DNA from: Pirellulales bacterium
GTDB taxonomy: Bacteria; Planctomycetota; Planctomycetia; Pirellulales; JACPPG01
Length of the DNA: 64,000 nt
Reading direction: 5' to 3'
Assembly: GCA_035546535.1 (NCBI GenBank)
Contig: DASZWQ010000050.1
Coordinates: 1-64,000, forward strand
Positions within the stretch are counted from its first letter, which is position 1. The number at the start of each line of letters is the position of its first letter. The translations under genes and the position numbers were made by a program. The notes beneath the pieces are model-generated. The model saw nothing but the letters and a program-made list of their open reading frames with translations. It was not told the origin of the DNA and did no database searches. This document shows, piece after piece, positions 43,775 through 52,759 of this stretch.

Positions 43775-44616
43775 CCCGGCGGCGCCGAAATTCAGATTTT
43801 TTCGCTCACGGAATTCCGCTGCCGGGTTTTAGCGCAGCGCGATCGGATTATTTTTGGCGGGCGATTTTTTCGCGCCTCGCCACCGCCTCGTTAGACACGC
43901 GCCGAGGTCGATCCATGAGTCCGAACTCATTCCCAGGTGCCCAAAGTGGTCAGCGATGATTTCTCGATTTCTGACCCGCCGAGGGCGGCAGGAGCCCCAG
44001 TTTCGGCCGATAGCCCAACGTCCGATAATGTTTCTTATGTTCGGTTGTTGATGCTGGATTTCCCGGGAAATCGTGGGTTCTGCGCTTCGCCGCCCCTTCC
44101 ACGCGCCCTTCGATTTGGACGTCGGATGCCCAGGCTCGGTGGCTTGTCAGCAAATCCATGAGATCGATTTTGGACTATGAAAAAAACCGCCACCGGCCCC
44201 CTGCCGCGGCACCGGTAACTGGTCAGAAATTGACGGTCGAAATTCATCGCGGCGATGAACGCGAGAGCACGGCGCGAGCAGGGTTGATCCGTCGTCTGCC
44301 AACGATCTGCGCACCCAAAAAAGCGGCGCCGCGGCAGGGGGCTGACTCGCTCGATGAAGCCACGTGCGACTCAAAACGCCAACAAGGCCACGGGGTGCGT
44401 GCCCGTCACAATCGCGCCAACCCCACCTCGAGAGGAATCGCCGCGTGCTGGGCCAGCTTCGTGATGCCGCTACCGGACAAACGGGCGCTTCCGTCACGAC
44501 GCTAGCAGGTCGACACGGAAAGTCGCCCTTTGCGCGGCTTCGCTTCTTCGCTAGAGTTCCGCCTCGCTTGGCCCAAACTCCGCGCGGCCGTGACGCTCCA
44601 AGGAGGGATGCAGGAC
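43775..44616. other. Long intergenic region with no recognised gene
   Basis: About 840 bp have no frame with family resemblance or convincing coding pattern on either strand. Local T-rich runs (about 43798-43870) contrast with the GC-rich flank, and the second half is more even. No tRNA-like T-loop, long hairpin or repeat copy was recognised. The last 30 bp hold the AGGAGGG ribosome-binding site of the next gene. A small RNA or decayed gene is possible. Confidence 0.4.
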
Positions 44617-45318
44617 ATGCCCGGCTTCAAGATTCATATCTCGGCGAGCACGACCCTCGGTATTGCCTACGGCGGCACCGCCTTCGCCGTGTATCACCAG
44701 CCGCTGGAAACCAGCGTCCTGGCGGCAGGGCTGTGCGCGGTTTCCGGCATGTTTCCCGATTTCGATAGCGGACCAGGCCGCCCGCTACGCGAGAGCGTGA
44801 CCTTTGGCGCCGCGGTCGTGCCGATGCTGTTGATCGACCGCTTCAAGCACATGGGCATGTCGAACGACGCCATGGTGCTCACCGGCGGATTGATCTACTT
44901 GGCGATCCGCTTTGGCGTGGCTTGGATATTGCGCCATTACAGCGTGCATCGCGGCATGTTCCACAGCTTGCCCACGGCCCTCATATTCAGCGAGCTGGCA
45001 TTCCTGCTTTGTTCCTCGGGCGGGCTACCGGTGCGTTTCTTCGAAGCCGGCGCCGTGATGTTGGGTTTCCTCTCGCACCTGATCCTCGACGAGATATGGA
45101 GTATCGAGTGGAAAGGATTGCGCCCGCATCTTAAGTACACGTTCGGCACGGCGTTCAAGTTCTGGGGACCGTGCATGTGGTCCAACGCCCTGACGTACGT
45201 GCTGATGCTGGCCACGACCGTCGTGGTGTTCAACGACCCGATCTGGTCGAACGAGTCTGCCGCCGCGCAAGAAGCGCACGAGATCGCGTCCTCCTTGATG
45301 CAGCATCTCAATCGCTAG
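44617..45318 (+). CDS. Membrane-bound metal-dependent hydrolase (YdjM/DUF457-like)
   Basis: A 233-residue inner-membrane protein with several helices. It shows the putative metal-site pattern of the LexA-binding/YdjM-like hydrolase family: HISASTTLG at the N-terminus, FPDFDSGPGRP near residue 50, HRGMFHSLP near 108 and a final LSHLILDEIW. The reaction is unknown. AGGAGGG lies 9 nt before the ATG at 44617; an in-frame ATG at 44608 is too close to that site. It converges on dtd across the candidate terminus region. Confidence 0.82.
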   Translation: MPGFKIHISASTTLGIAYGGTAFAVYHQPLETSVLAAGLCAVSGMFPDFDSGPGRPLRESVTFGAAVVPMLLIDRFKHMGMSNDAMVLTGGLIYLAIRFGVAWILRHYSVHRGMFHSLPTALIFSELAFLLCSSGGLPVRFFEAGAVMLGFLSHLILDEIWSIEWKGLRPHLKYTFGTAFKFWGPCMWSNALTYVLMLATTVVVFNDPIWSNESAAAQEAHEIASSLMQHLNR

Positions 45319-45327
45319 CGACAACAG

Positions 45328-45337
45328 AGGGGCAGGG
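45328..45337 (+). repeat. GGGNAGGG polar motif cluster L13 (last rightward copy)
   Basis: GGGCAGGG at 45330-45337, 12 bp past the hydrolase stop codon; immediately left of the inversion point. Confidence 0.85.
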
Positions 45338-45364
45338 TGCGCGTCCCTTGGCACATAGCCCATG

Positions 45365-45386
45365 CTCCCCTGCCCTCCCCTACCCT
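45365..45386 (-). repeat. GGGNAGGG polar motif cluster R1 (first leftward copy)
   Basis: Three overlapping reverse-strand matches (45368-45375, 45373-45380, 45378-45385); immediately right of the inversion point. Confidence 0.85.
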
Positions 45387-45389
45387 CTT

Positions 45390-45435
45390 GGCATCGTCGC
45401 CGTCTTGTTTCGACGCGTGCTGGCACGACGATGCC
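45390..45435. terminator. Inverted repeat between convergent genes
   Basis: GGCATCGTCG (45390-45399) and CGACGATGCC (45426-45435) are perfectly complementary across a 26-nt spacer that itself contains CGTC/GACG. It could terminate transcription of the convergent hydrolase and dtd genes. No T-run follows in either direction. Confidence 0.45.
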
Positions 45436-45446
45436 GCTCCGCGTAA

Positions 45447-45887
45447 TCACCGGCTCTCAACAAGCAGCGTCACCGGACCGTCGTTCGTCAGGGTCACGTC
45501 CATGTGCTGGCGGAACTTTCCGGTCGCCACCGTAATGCCCTGCTCGCGCACGCGCGCGACGAAGGCTTCGTACAAGCGTTCGGCGACCTCCGGCGGCGCA
45601 GCGCCCGTGAAGCTGGGCCGGCGACCGTGACTGCAATCGCCCAAGAGCGTGAATTGGCTGACGACGAGCATCGCGCCGCCGACGTCGGCCAGCGCCAGGT
45701 TCATCTTTCCCGCCGTGTCGTTGAACACCCGCAGCCCGACAATCTTGTCGGCCAGCGCGCGTACGTCACTCTGGTCATCGCCGGCGGCCACTCCTAAGAG
45801 CACCAGCAGGCCGGCAGAAATCTGGCCCACGACCTCTCCGGCCACGACGACCTCGGCGGACGAAACTCGTTGCACACAGGCACGCAT
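45447..45887 (-). CDS. dtd: D-aminoacyl-tRNA deacylase
   Basis: A 146-residue cytoplasmic enzyme that removes D-amino acids (and glycine mischarged on tRNA-Ala) from tRNA. The family blocks are intact: [31 protein letters not shown] (active-site Thr/Gln region) and NDGPVTLL carrying the cross-subunit Gly-Pro. Length equals the family norm. The frame is open upstream to 46094, but the conserved N-terminus fixes the ATG at 45887. Confidence 0.95.
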   Translation of the reverse strand: MRACVQRVSSAEVVVAGEVVGQISAGLLVLLGVAAGDDQSDVRALADKIVGLRVFNDTAGKMNLALADVGGAMLVVSQFTLLGDCSHGRRPSFTGAAPPEVAERLYEAFVARVREQGITVATGKFRQHMDVTLTNDGPVTLLVESR

Positions 45888-46184
45888 GGCGCTCGTTCGC
45901 TTTCTGGCTGGCGGGGGTTTGTCGAATTCCGAAAAAGGGCACTTCTGGCCGCGTTTGCCGGCGCTAACGGGTGTGTGCCACGATAAAACACGCCACGGCG
46001 CCCGGCAACCGCACCGAGGGTAAGTGGTTGCTGCTAACTCGCGCGCCGCGAACTCCCTCTCCCGAAGGGAGACGGAAAGCTTTTGCTCGGCCAATACATC
46101 ACACGCTAAACGCCCACTACCGCGTCGCGGCGCGGCTTGCCGAAGTTGGCCCGCAGTGCCATACTCGGCGTTTGCGCCTTGTTC
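45888..46184. other. Divergent intergenic region between dtd and ZIP gene
   Basis: This region carries the promoters of both genes. A CTCCCTCTCCCGAAGGGAG hairpin-like palindrome at about 46053-46071 resembles common intergenic repeats. Nothing else was recognised. Confidence 0.4.
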
Positions 46185-47162
46185 ATGGCGAGCCCGCAGG
46201 AGAATACGTTGCCGCAGACCGCGCTACTGACGATTTATTGCTTGCTGATCGCCGGGGCCGCGCTTCTTGGTGGCTGGCTGCCGATGTTGTTGCGCTTGAC
46301 GCACACCGGCATGCAACTGGCCATGAGCTTCATCGGCGGCGTGATGCTGGGCGTCGGCATTTTGCACCTGCTGCCACACGCTTATTTCGAGTTGCACGAT
46401 ATCTATCCCTGTGTGTGGTGGATGCTGGGCGGCTTTTTGACGATGTTCTTCATCGAACGCGTCTTTCATTTCCATCATCATGACGCGCCCGACGGTTCTG
46501 CGCGCGCTGGCGGCGATGAAATCGAGCACGACCACGATCACACTACCGATCATGCCCACGCGCATCATCACGGGCACGCTCATGCGCCCGGCCGGTCACA
46601 GAATCGGGCCTGGCAAGGCGCTCTGGTGGGTCTCGCCTTGCACAGCGCGGCCGATGGCATGGCGCTGGCCGCCAGTGTCGCGGCCGAAACCGAGCACGAG
46701 GGTCCGGGCCCCGTCTTCGCAGGCCTCGCGGTATTTCTCGTGATCTGGTTGCACATTCCCTTCGACTCGCTGGCGCTGAGCACGCTGATGACCGTCAGCC
46801 ATGCAACGGGTCGCGCGCGGCACGTGGCGAATTTTCTCTTTGCACTCGCGGTGCCGCTGGGCGCGGTGCTGTTTCTGTTCGGCGCCCAGCATGCTCTCGG
46901 CCCGGACCAGCCGATCCTGGGCGCGGCGCTGGCTTTCTCGGCGGGCACGTTCCTGTGCATCGCCACGAGCGATCTGTTGCCCGAGTTGCAATTTCACGCG
47001 CACGATCGCGTGAAGCTCTCGGCGGCGCTGCTGCTTGGGTTGGCGCTCGCCGCCGGAATGGTGATCGTGGAATCATCCACACACGATCATGGTCATGAAC
47101 CCGAACACGATCATGGACCGGCCGTCGAGCATATCGACCATCACGAGCACGTCCACGAGTAA
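46185..47162 (+). CDS. ZIP-family divalent metal transporter
   Basis: A 325-residue polytopic membrane transporter for zinc or related cations. The central binuclear-metal helices are clear: [13 protein letters not shown] (TM4) and [12 protein letters not shown] (TM5). Between them and the preceding helices lies a His/Asp-rich cytoplasmic loop ([19 protein letters not shown]), and a second His-rich tail ends the protein. Both probably buffer metal. The ATG at 46185 is preferred; a TTG at 46137 would add 16 residues. It is adjacent to the CbiQ/CbiO genes on the opposite strand. Confidence 0.93.
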   Translation: MASPQENTLPQTALLTIYCLLIAGAALLGGWLPMLLRLTHTGMQLAMSFIGGVMLGVGILHLLPHAYFELHDIYPCVWWMLGGFLTMFFIERVFHFHHHDAPDGSARAGGDEIEHDHDHTTDHAHAHHHGHAHAPGRSQNRAWQGALVGLALHSAADGMALAASVAAETEHEGPGPVFAGLAVFLVIWLHIPFDSLALSTLMTVSHATGRARHVANFLFALAVPLGAVLFLFGAQHALGPDQPILGAALAFSAGTFLCIATSDLLPELQFHAHDRVKLSAALLLGLALAAGMVIVESSTHDHGHEPEHDHGPAVEHIDHHEHVHE

Positions 47163-47239
47163 GGGGCGTGGGTGCGGTTCGCGGCGCGGCGATTGATCCG
47201 GCCAGTACGCCGTGTCGTTAGGCCGGTAGGCCGTGCGAT

Positions 47240-47803
47240 CTATGCGGGCAGACCGCGTTCGGCGCGGATGCGTCCGACTTCGCTCATCACGTCGGTGATG
47301 ACGGCGTGGTTGGCCACGATGTTGTGGTATTGTGCGAACGACGCCCAGGCGATGAAGCAGATACCCAAGACCGCGCTCATGAAGTGCACGTTGGTCCAGG
47401 TCAGCCCCGGCGGCGGCGTACCGCGAAACGTGCCGGCCGGGTCACCGGCGCCGCCGAGGGCCACGATACCCACGACGATCAACATATTGGCCACGCACAG
47501 GGGAAAAGTGCGTCGTTTGATGGCGTTTGAGCGCGCGACGAACGTCGGAGGCAATTGATAAGTCTCGGCAACTTCCTTGCACCAGCGGCTGGTGCCGACG
47601 AAATAGGTCACCACGATGCTGTTGACCAGCACCACCGCGAGCGCCGCAGCAACGCCGGAAAGCCGATGGACAGTGGCCCACCGCTGACCGGCCGAATCTT
47701 GCACATCGCGAATGTCGTACCCGCGCAGCGACAGCCCGAGTAACAATGTCGCCACGACAAACGTGACGGCAAAAGCAGCCAGCACCCGAAAGATCTTATT
47801 CAA
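47240..47803 (-). CDS. Four-helix membrane protein, unknown function
   Basis: A 187-residue protein with four predicted membrane helices: VLAAFAVTFVVATLLLGLSL, VAAALAVVLVNSIVVTYFVG, LCVANMLIVVGIVALGG and HFMSAVLGICFIAWASFAQY. Scattered His residues lie near helix ends (TVHRLSG, NVHFM, QYHNIVANH), a pattern reminiscent of membrane haem or quinone proteins, but no family was identified. It lies downstream of cbiO on the same strand with a 121-bp gap. Confidence 0.7.
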   Translation of the reverse strand: MNKIFRVLAAFAVTFVVATLLLGLSLRGYDIRDVQDSAGQRWATVHRLSGVAAALAVVLVNSIVVTYFVGTSRWCKEVAETYQLPPTFVARSNAIKRRTFPLCVANMLIVVGIVALGGAGDPAGTFRGTPPPGLTWTNVHFMSAVLGICFIAWASFAQYHNIVANHAVITDVMSEVGRIRAERGLPA

Positions 47804-47924
47804 CGCCGCGAAACTCCCCAGTTGTGACGTGCAAAGGGCTCATTTTAATCGAAAGAGCTGCCCTGCACGACCGGGCTGCCATGACGCGTTTTGCTAGCCT
47901 GCGGCGTCCGCAAGAAGGCACCCT

Positions 47925-48707
47925 TCACGCGCGTTCCCGCAACCGCGGCGGCAGTTCCAGTCCGTGCGCCTCGAGCAATGCCTCGTCGCGCAGGATTTCC
48001 GCTGTCGGCCCATCGGCACAAACGCGCCCTTCGTCGAGCAGGATCACGCGTGGACAAATATCGAGAATCATTTCCAGGTCGTGGCTGGCGATCAGCTTGG
48101 CGCAGCTCAGCTCGCCGAGCAAGCGCATCAACTGTCGCCGGGCGCGCGGATCGAGGTTCGCCGTTGGCTCGTCCAGCGCGAGCAACTTCGGCTCGCAGGC
48201 GATGATCCCCGCCAGGCAGGCGCGCTTCCGTTCCCCCATGCTCAAATGGTGCGGCACGCGATCGGCGAGCGCGGAAAGGCCTACCACGGCGAGCGCTTCG
48301 TCCACGCGGCGGCGTACTTCCTCGGCCGCCAATCCCAGATTCAAGGGGCCGAACGCCACATCCTCGCGCACGGTGGTGCCGAACAACTGATCGTCGGGAT
48401 CCTGAAACAAGAGCCCCACCGCGCGGCGGATTTGCGGTAGGTGCGCGTGATTCACGTCCAGACCCTCGATACGCACGGCCGCGGGCGCATGGTGGTGTGC
48501 CGCGCCATTGCGATGGTGATGGTGCCCATCGCGCAGGCGATCGGGTAAGAGCCCATTCAAATGCCAGAGCAACGTCGATTTGCCGGCTCCGTTTGGCCCG
48601 ACAAGTGCAACACACTCGCCCGCATCCAGCGCGAAGCTGACGCGCGACAGGGCCAGCAGACCGTCGGGATAGCGATAATCGAGATCGACGACTTCGACGA
48701 GCGGCAT
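47925..48707 (-). CDS. cbiO: Cobalt/nickel ECF-type ABC transporter ATP-binding protein with His-rich insert
   Basis: A 260-residue ATPase of the energy-coupling factor type. Walker A GPNGAGKS (about residue 37), the Q-loop GLLFQDPDDQLFG typical of CbiO/EcfA, signature LSMGERKR, Walker B LLALDEPTANLD and the switch His in ASHDLEM are all in place. An unusual insertion (DGHHHHRNGAAHHHAPA, about residues 61-77) sits between Walker A and the Q-loop and may bind metal. It lies 7 bp downstream of cbiQ. The S component and CbiM are not in view. Confidence 0.93.
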   Translation of the reverse strand: MPLVEVVDLDYRYPDGLLALSRVSFALDAGECVALVGPNGAGKSTLLWHLNGLLPDRLRDGHHHHRNGAAHHHAPAAVRIEGLDVNHAHLPQIRRAVGLLFQDPDDQLFGTTVREDVAFGPLNLGLAAEEVRRRVDEALAVVGLSALADRVPHHLSMGERKRACLAGIIACEPKLLALDEPTANLDPRARRQLMRLLGELSCAKLIASHDLEMILDICPRVILLDEGRVCADGPTAEILRDEALLEAHGLELPPRLRERA

Positions 48708-48714
48708 GGGCAGT

Positions 48715-49413
48715 TCAGGCTTCTTCTTCCAGCATGCGGATTTCGCCGTCAAAGCCACGAGCGATCATCGCGGCGTGGACGCGCTCGGCGCGGTCGCTGG
48801 CGCGTACGAGCAACATTCCCACCGCCCGCGAGCCGTTGCGAACCGTCACGGGCGACAGCCGTCGTGGACAATTGAATGTGCGTGCGTACTGCGCGCGGCG
48901 CATACGTTCCAACTCGTGCGACAAGACGAAGACGAAGCGATGCATCGAGGCGAGCACGGCGACCATCAGCTTCGGCGCGCCGCACTGCCGCATGGCCTGC
49001 AACAGCCGCTCGAAAGAAGTCGTGTAAGCCAGACACAGAATCACCGTGAACGACAGCAATCCTTTGGTAAGAACGCCCGCCATGACCGGCCCCCCTGCCC
49101 TGCCCTGTGCCAGCGGGATCGACAGCGCGACTAGTGTCAGCGGCACGGCAAAGACGAGCAGCCGCGCGAGCAGGTAGCGTGCCGGGATACGCGCGAGTAA
49201 CACCAGGCAAACAACGACGACGACGGCCGCGGCATGAATTGCGCTCAGCGGAACCCCCGGCGCGACCGACCACATCCACGGTTGCGCCACGCTGATCACG
49301 ATCAAGAGCGCCATGGCGCCCAGCAACTTCGCGCGCGCCGAAACACGATGCAGCGGGCTCTGCGCGCCGCCCCCTTGATCCAGAGTGTCGTGTTCGATGC
49401 GATCGGGCAACAT
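48715..49413 (-). CDS. cbiQ: Energy-coupling factor transmembrane protein CbiQ
   Basis: A 232-residue polytopic T component that couples the CbiO ATPase to a substrate-binding S unit. Membrane segments are followed by the coupling helices: FERLLQAMRQCGAPKLM and SHELERMRRAQYART, with the Ala-Arg type motif of the family, then VRASDRAERVHAAMIARGF. Together with the His-rich CbiO and the neighbouring ZIP gene, it points to cobalt or nickel uptake. The loop LAQGRAGGPV carries two copies of the polar motif on the opposite strand (49093-49105). Confidence 0.9.
   Translation of the reverse strand: MLPDRIEHDTLDQGGGAQSPLHRVSARAKLLGAMALLIVISVAQPWMWSVAPGVPLSAIHAAAVVVVVCLVLLARIPARYLLARLLVFAVPLTLVALSIPLAQGRAGGPVMAGVLTKGLLSFTVILCLAYTTSFERLLQAMRQCGAPKLMVAVLASMHRFVFVLSHELERMRRAQYARTFNCPRRLSPVTVRNGSRAVGMLLVRASDRAERVHAAMIARGFDGEIRMLEEEA
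49090..49107 (-). repeat. GGGNAGGG polar motif cluster R2
   Basis: Matches 49093-49100 and 49098-49105 inside cbiQ, in the coding sense of that reverse-strand gene. Confidence 0.8.
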
Positions 49414-49567
49414 GGCGATTCGGGAGCGTGCGGGAGGGGCGCTCGTGAAGCAACGAAAGCTGCGGCCTCCACTTGTCCCGCTTATCGTACCACGCCAAGC
49501 TGCCTTTCGCGCGAGCGGAAGGGCGAACGCGTACCTTCTTGCCCTGGCCCGGGCCGAGTAGAATCGC

Positions 49568-50620
49568 ATGATGCGCGCGAGCAAGCCACTTGTTGCACTG
49601 ACCATGGGCGATCCGGCCGGCATCGGGCCGGAGGTGATTGCCGGCATCTGGTCAGTCCCCCAAATCCACGAATGGTGCCAACCGGTGGTCGTGGGCAGTC
49701 CGGCGGTGCTGGAACGCGCCTGCAAGCTCGTGGCCCGCAATGTCAAAGTGGTCGAGGTTCGCGCGCCCGACGAGGTCGCTGCCACGCCGGCCCTGGCGCC
49801 CTGCCTGGCGGCGTGCGCTACTGACGCCGCGAGCGTGCCGGCCGGCAAGGTCGACGCGCGCGGCGGCCAGGCAGCTTACGACGCTCTGATCGCCGCAGCG
49901 AAGATGGCACTCGCGGGCGAGATCGACGCGATCGTCACCGCTCCTTTGAGCAAGGCCGCGCTGTGGCAGGCCGGGCATCATTATCCGGGCCACACCGAAT
50001 TGCTGGCCGAACTGTGCGGCGTCAACGATTTCGCGATGATGCTCTACTTGGGTCCCGACGAGCAGGTGCGCGGCCCGCACGGCTTGGGAGTGATCCATGT
50101 GACGTTGCACACGGCGCTACGCGATGCGATCGCGGCGCTCGACGAAGAGGCGATCCTCGCCAAGATCGAGCTGGCGCACGCTTCGATGCGCCCGCTGACC
50201 GGCGGCCCGCCGCGATTGGGTGTCTGCGCCTTGAACCCCCACGCGGGCGAAGAAGGATTGTTCGGCGATGAAGAGACACGGCTGATTGCACCGGCGGTCG
50301 CGCGAGCGCGCGGTCTCGGCATCGACGCGGCGGGCCCCTACCCTGCCGATACGCTCATGGCTCGCGCGCGCGATGGAGAGTTCGACGCCGTCGTCGCCAT
50401 GTACCACGACCAGGGGCACATTGCGTTGAAGCTGTTGGGGATGCACCGGGCGGTAAACGTCACGCTGGGACTCCCCATCGTGCGCACGAGTGTCGCGCAC
50501 GGCACGGCTTTCGACATCGCCTGGCAAGGCCGGGCGCGCACCAGCAGCATGACCGAGGCCGTACGCGTCGCCTGCCAGTTGGCGCGCTATCGATCGATAC
50601 AAGCTTCGCCACTCAAGTAA
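49568..50620 (+). CDS. pdxA: 4-hydroxythreonine-4-phosphate dehydrogenase
   Basis: A 350-residue NAD-dependent enzyme of the DXP-dependent pyridoxal 5'-phosphate route, oxidising 4-phosphohydroxy-L-threonine before condensation by PdxJ. Signatures: MGDPAGIGPEV, TAPLSKAAL, the zinc-ligand HYPGHTE region and YHDQGHIALK. Length is as in the family. Paralogues used in terephthalate or 4-hydroxythreonine catabolism exist (PdxA2), but no catabolic neighbours are seen. Divergent from cbiQ with a 154-bp gap. Confidence 0.93.
   Translation: MMRASKPLVALTMGDPAGIGPEVIAGIWSVPQIHEWCQPVVVGSPAVLERACKLVARNVKVVEVRAPDEVAATPALAPCLAACATDAASVPAGKVDARGGQAAYDALIAAAKMALAGEIDAIVTAPLSKAALWQAGHHYPGHTELLAELCGVNDFAMMLYLGPDEQVRGPHGLGVIHVTLHTALRDAIAALDEEAILAKIELAHASMRPLTGGPPRLGVCALNPHAGEEGLFGDEETRLIAPAVARARGLGIDAAGPYPADTLMARARDGEFDAVVAMYHDQGHIALKLLGMHRAVNVTLGLPIVRTSVAHGTAFDIAWQGRARTSSMTEAVRVACQLARYRSIQASPLK
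50336..50343 (-). repeat. GGGNAGGG polar motif R3
   Basis: Single match with N=T (GGGTAGGG on the reverse strand) inside pdxA. Confidence 0.6.
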
Positions 50621-50687
50621 CACCAACCTACGCGCTACGCTTCGCCGCAATGACGGATTTCCTTTCCCATCGGACACCGAAAACCTG

Positions 50688-51356
50688 ATGACAACGCCTG
50701 CCGCGGAATCGCGCCCCCCCTCCCCTGCCCCGGACTCTTGCTACGCCTACTTAATCCGTCATGGGGCGACGGCAGCCAGCGCCGCGCATCCGGTGATCAT
50801 GCAAGGGCGGACGATGGACTCGCCTTTGTCGGAAATTGGCCACCGGCAGGCCGCGGATGTCGGTCGTTTCCTGGCGGATCGGCGCGTCGACGCCGTTTAC
50901 GCGAGCCCCATGGTTCGTGCGCAGCAGACGGCTGCCGCCGCCGGCAAAGCCCACGGCCTCAGCCCTGTCGCGGTCGAGTCTCTGATCGAAGCGGACCTGG
51001 GCCGCTGGGAAGGTTTGAGCTGGGACGAAATCAAACAGCGCGAGCCCGAAGAGTACGAGCGGTTCGTTTCGCGTCCTGACGTACACGGGTATGGTGGCGG
51101 GGAAAGCATCGCCGACGTTCGCCAGCGCGCGCTACCGGCGCTGGAGCAGGTAATGCAGCAGCACCTGGGCGGGATCGTGGCGATCGTCACGCACCGCATC
51201 GTGATCCGGGCTTGCGTCGCTTATTTGATCGGCATGCCATTGGCCGAAGCGCGACGGCTATCCCCCTCGACGTGCGGAATATCGCTGTTGCGCTATCGGC
51301 GTGGCGAGATTGAAGTGACGACCTTCAATGCGCTGTTCCACTTGAGCACGTGGTAG
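50688..51356 (+). CDS. Histidine phosphatase (phosphoglycerate-mutase-like)
   Basis: A 222-residue cytoplasmic phosphatase. The catalytic RHG motif is in YLIRHGATAAS (about residue 25), a second-Arg region is DAVYASPMVRAQQTA, the proton donor Glu is in EADLGRWEG, and the second His lies in AIVTHRIVIRA. Substrate unknown; relatives act on alpha-ribazole phosphate, phosphoglycerate or sugar phosphates. The N-terminal SRPPSPAPDS is encoded across a polar motif cluster. It follows pdxA by 67 bp on the same strand. Confidence 0.92.
   Translation: MTTPAAESRPPSPAPDSCYAYLIRHGATAASAAHPVIMQGRTMDSPLSEIGHRQAADVGRFLADRRVDAVYASPMVRAQQTAAAAGKAHGLSPVAVESLIEADLGRWEGLSWDEIKQREPEEYERFVSRPDVHGYGGGESIADVRQRALPALEQVMQQHLGGIVAIVTHRIVIRACVAYLIGMPLAEARRLSPSTCGISLLRYRRGEIEVTTFNALFHLSTW
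50714..50731 (-). repeat. GGGNAGGG polar motif cluster R4
   Basis: Matches 50718-50725 and 50723-50730, coding for the Pro-rich N-terminus of the histidine phosphatase. Confidence 0.85.
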
Positions 51357-51380
51357 CGCGCAAACTCGCGCGGTGGGTGC

Positions 51381-51409
51381 CATGCTTTTCGCCGCAGGCG
51401 ATAAGCATG
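51381..51409 (+). terminator. Hairpin after the histidine phosphatase gene
   Basis: CATGCTTTTCGCC and GGCGATAAGCATG pair at 12 of 13 positions around a GCA loop, 24 nt after the stop codon. There is no T-run. The GCATGC...GGCGATAAGCATGC pattern resembles a dispersed planctomycete intergenic hairpin. Confidence 0.55.
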
Positions 51410-51514
51410 CCTTCCGTAAGCGGCTATCGGGAACGGTGCCGCAAAACCCTCGCTGGCGCTTCGGGCTAAAATCGCGCTCGCCGTATTCGACGCCTTTGGC
51501 GTCTTTGGCGAACG

Positions 51515-52477
51515 CTAGCGCTTGATGACGCGCCGCAAGTAGGCCTCGGTATCGTCGATCGGAATCGTGTTGCCGCCGGGATTCGTGAACTGGCCCGCGT
51601 CGATCGGCGCGTTGAAGTGTACGTCGACCAGTTTCATCCGCGCAAGCAATCGATCGCTGTCGCGGCGTTTCCCTGGGGCCGCCGCGCGCAGATAGTCGAC
51701 CTGGTAGGGAAACAGGTCATCGCGACCGATGTAGATCTCGATCTGGTTCGGCAAATACACAGGTAGGGCGGCAGGCTCAGGGGGCGTGGCCGCCTCGCCG
51801 GCAGACTCTTCGCCCGCCATCAGCCGCGCGAGCGCCTCTGGCTTCCACACGCCCAGCACGACATAGGTCGGGGTCACCCCTAGTTTTTCGCTGCGCATCG
51901 ATTGAAACTCGAACGACCGATTCAAACTGTCGAGCAGTACCGACAAGCCACCGAGGGCCAGGACGTCGATCCCGGCGCGAAACCCCGATTGCTGCATCGC
52001 CGCCAACGCCCGCGGCAAGTCGACCCGACCCAGGCGCGACTGCTTGATCGTGGTCTGCAGGGTCCAAACGCCCGCGCCGTCGCTCACCTGCTGCAAGCTG
52101 CACACCTTTTCGCCCAGCTTGAGCTTCAGTTCCAAGCGCATCTTCCGTGTGTCGGCGGGCCCTTGCAGGTATTGGCCGAGCGCCGTGAGCGACTCGCCAA
52201 ACAGTTCGGAGTGCAAGTTGATCTTGGCCGAGACCGAGTCGTGGCTGGCCAACTGGCGGGCCGCCTGTCCGATGATCTCGTCAGCGCGCGGAGCAGGAAC
52301 CAGATTCTCACGGTGCGAGGGGGGAAGCGCGGCGCCGGTCGCAGCCGGAGCATCACCACGGGCGGCAGCATTGCCAGCAGCATCACCGTGGCGATGCCGG
52401 GCCAGAAAAACCCCGGCGGCGACTGCGCCCACAATGCCCAATACGATCGCCGGCAGAATGGGCAATCTGTGCTTCAT
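51515..52477 (-). CDS. LolA-like exported protein
   Basis: A 320-residue protein with an N-terminal signal anchor (LPILPAIVLGIVGAVAAGVF), an Ala/Pro-rich linker to about residue 60, then a LolA/LolB-like beta domain. That domain is recognisable from DSVSAKINLHSELFG, VCSLQQVSDGAGVWTLQT and YQVDYLRAA. Planctomycetes have several such lipid-binding-like proteins of uncertain partner. It may carry lipids or lipoproteins in the periplasm. A short GACGCC-TTT-GGCGTC hairpin lies at 51489-51503, downstream of its stop. Confidence 0.68.
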   Translation of the reverse strand: MKHRLPILPAIVLGIVGAVAAGVFLARHRHGDAAGNAAARGDAPAATGAALPPSHRENLVPAPRADEIIGQAARQLASHDSVSAKINLHSELFGESLTALGQYLQGPADTRKMRLELKLKLGEKVCSLQQVSDGAGVWTLQTTIKQSRLGRVDLPRALAAMQQSGFRAGIDVLALGGLSVLLDSLNRSFEFQSMRSEKLGVTPTYVVLGVWKPEALARLMAGEESAGEAATPPEPAALPVYLPNQIEIYIGRDDLFPYQVDYLRAAAPGKRRDSDRLLARMKLVDVHFNAPIDAGQFTNPGGNTIPIDDTEAYLRRVIKR

Positions 52478-52759
52478 TGTGGGGTTTTAACGGATTTGCC
52501 AAAGAAACCGGTTATGCAAGGCCGACCATATCACTCAGAGGTGCGTTGCGCAAGCGGTGTAGCCGTCGCGGCAGAGTCCGTCGGCGATTCTTTCGCCGGC
52601 GCCGGATCTGCCTGGCGCTGTTACCCGCGAGGCGACGCATTGTAAGCGGGGCCGCTGCGCGCGGTCCACGTCAAAACCGTCGAACAACGGGCTGCCGCGC
52701 CGGCCGAGAATGCCGCGTGCGCGCCGCTCGCGTCGCTGAGTTTTCCAAGGGGGGAAACG

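Larger units (their letters stand above)
45319..45446. other. Convergent intergenic region; focus of polar motif inversion, candidate terminus zone
   Basis: The last + strand GGGCAGGG (45330-45337) and the first - strand cluster (45368-45385, three overlapping copies) face each other here across 30 bp. All motifs to the left point rightward and those to the right point leftward until 59.5 kb. The 28-bp stretch 45336-45363 begins GGTGCGC, as many XerC arms do, but the rest does not match the dif consensus. A 10-bp inverted repeat follows at 45390-45435. The two neighbouring genes end here. Confidence 0.5.
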
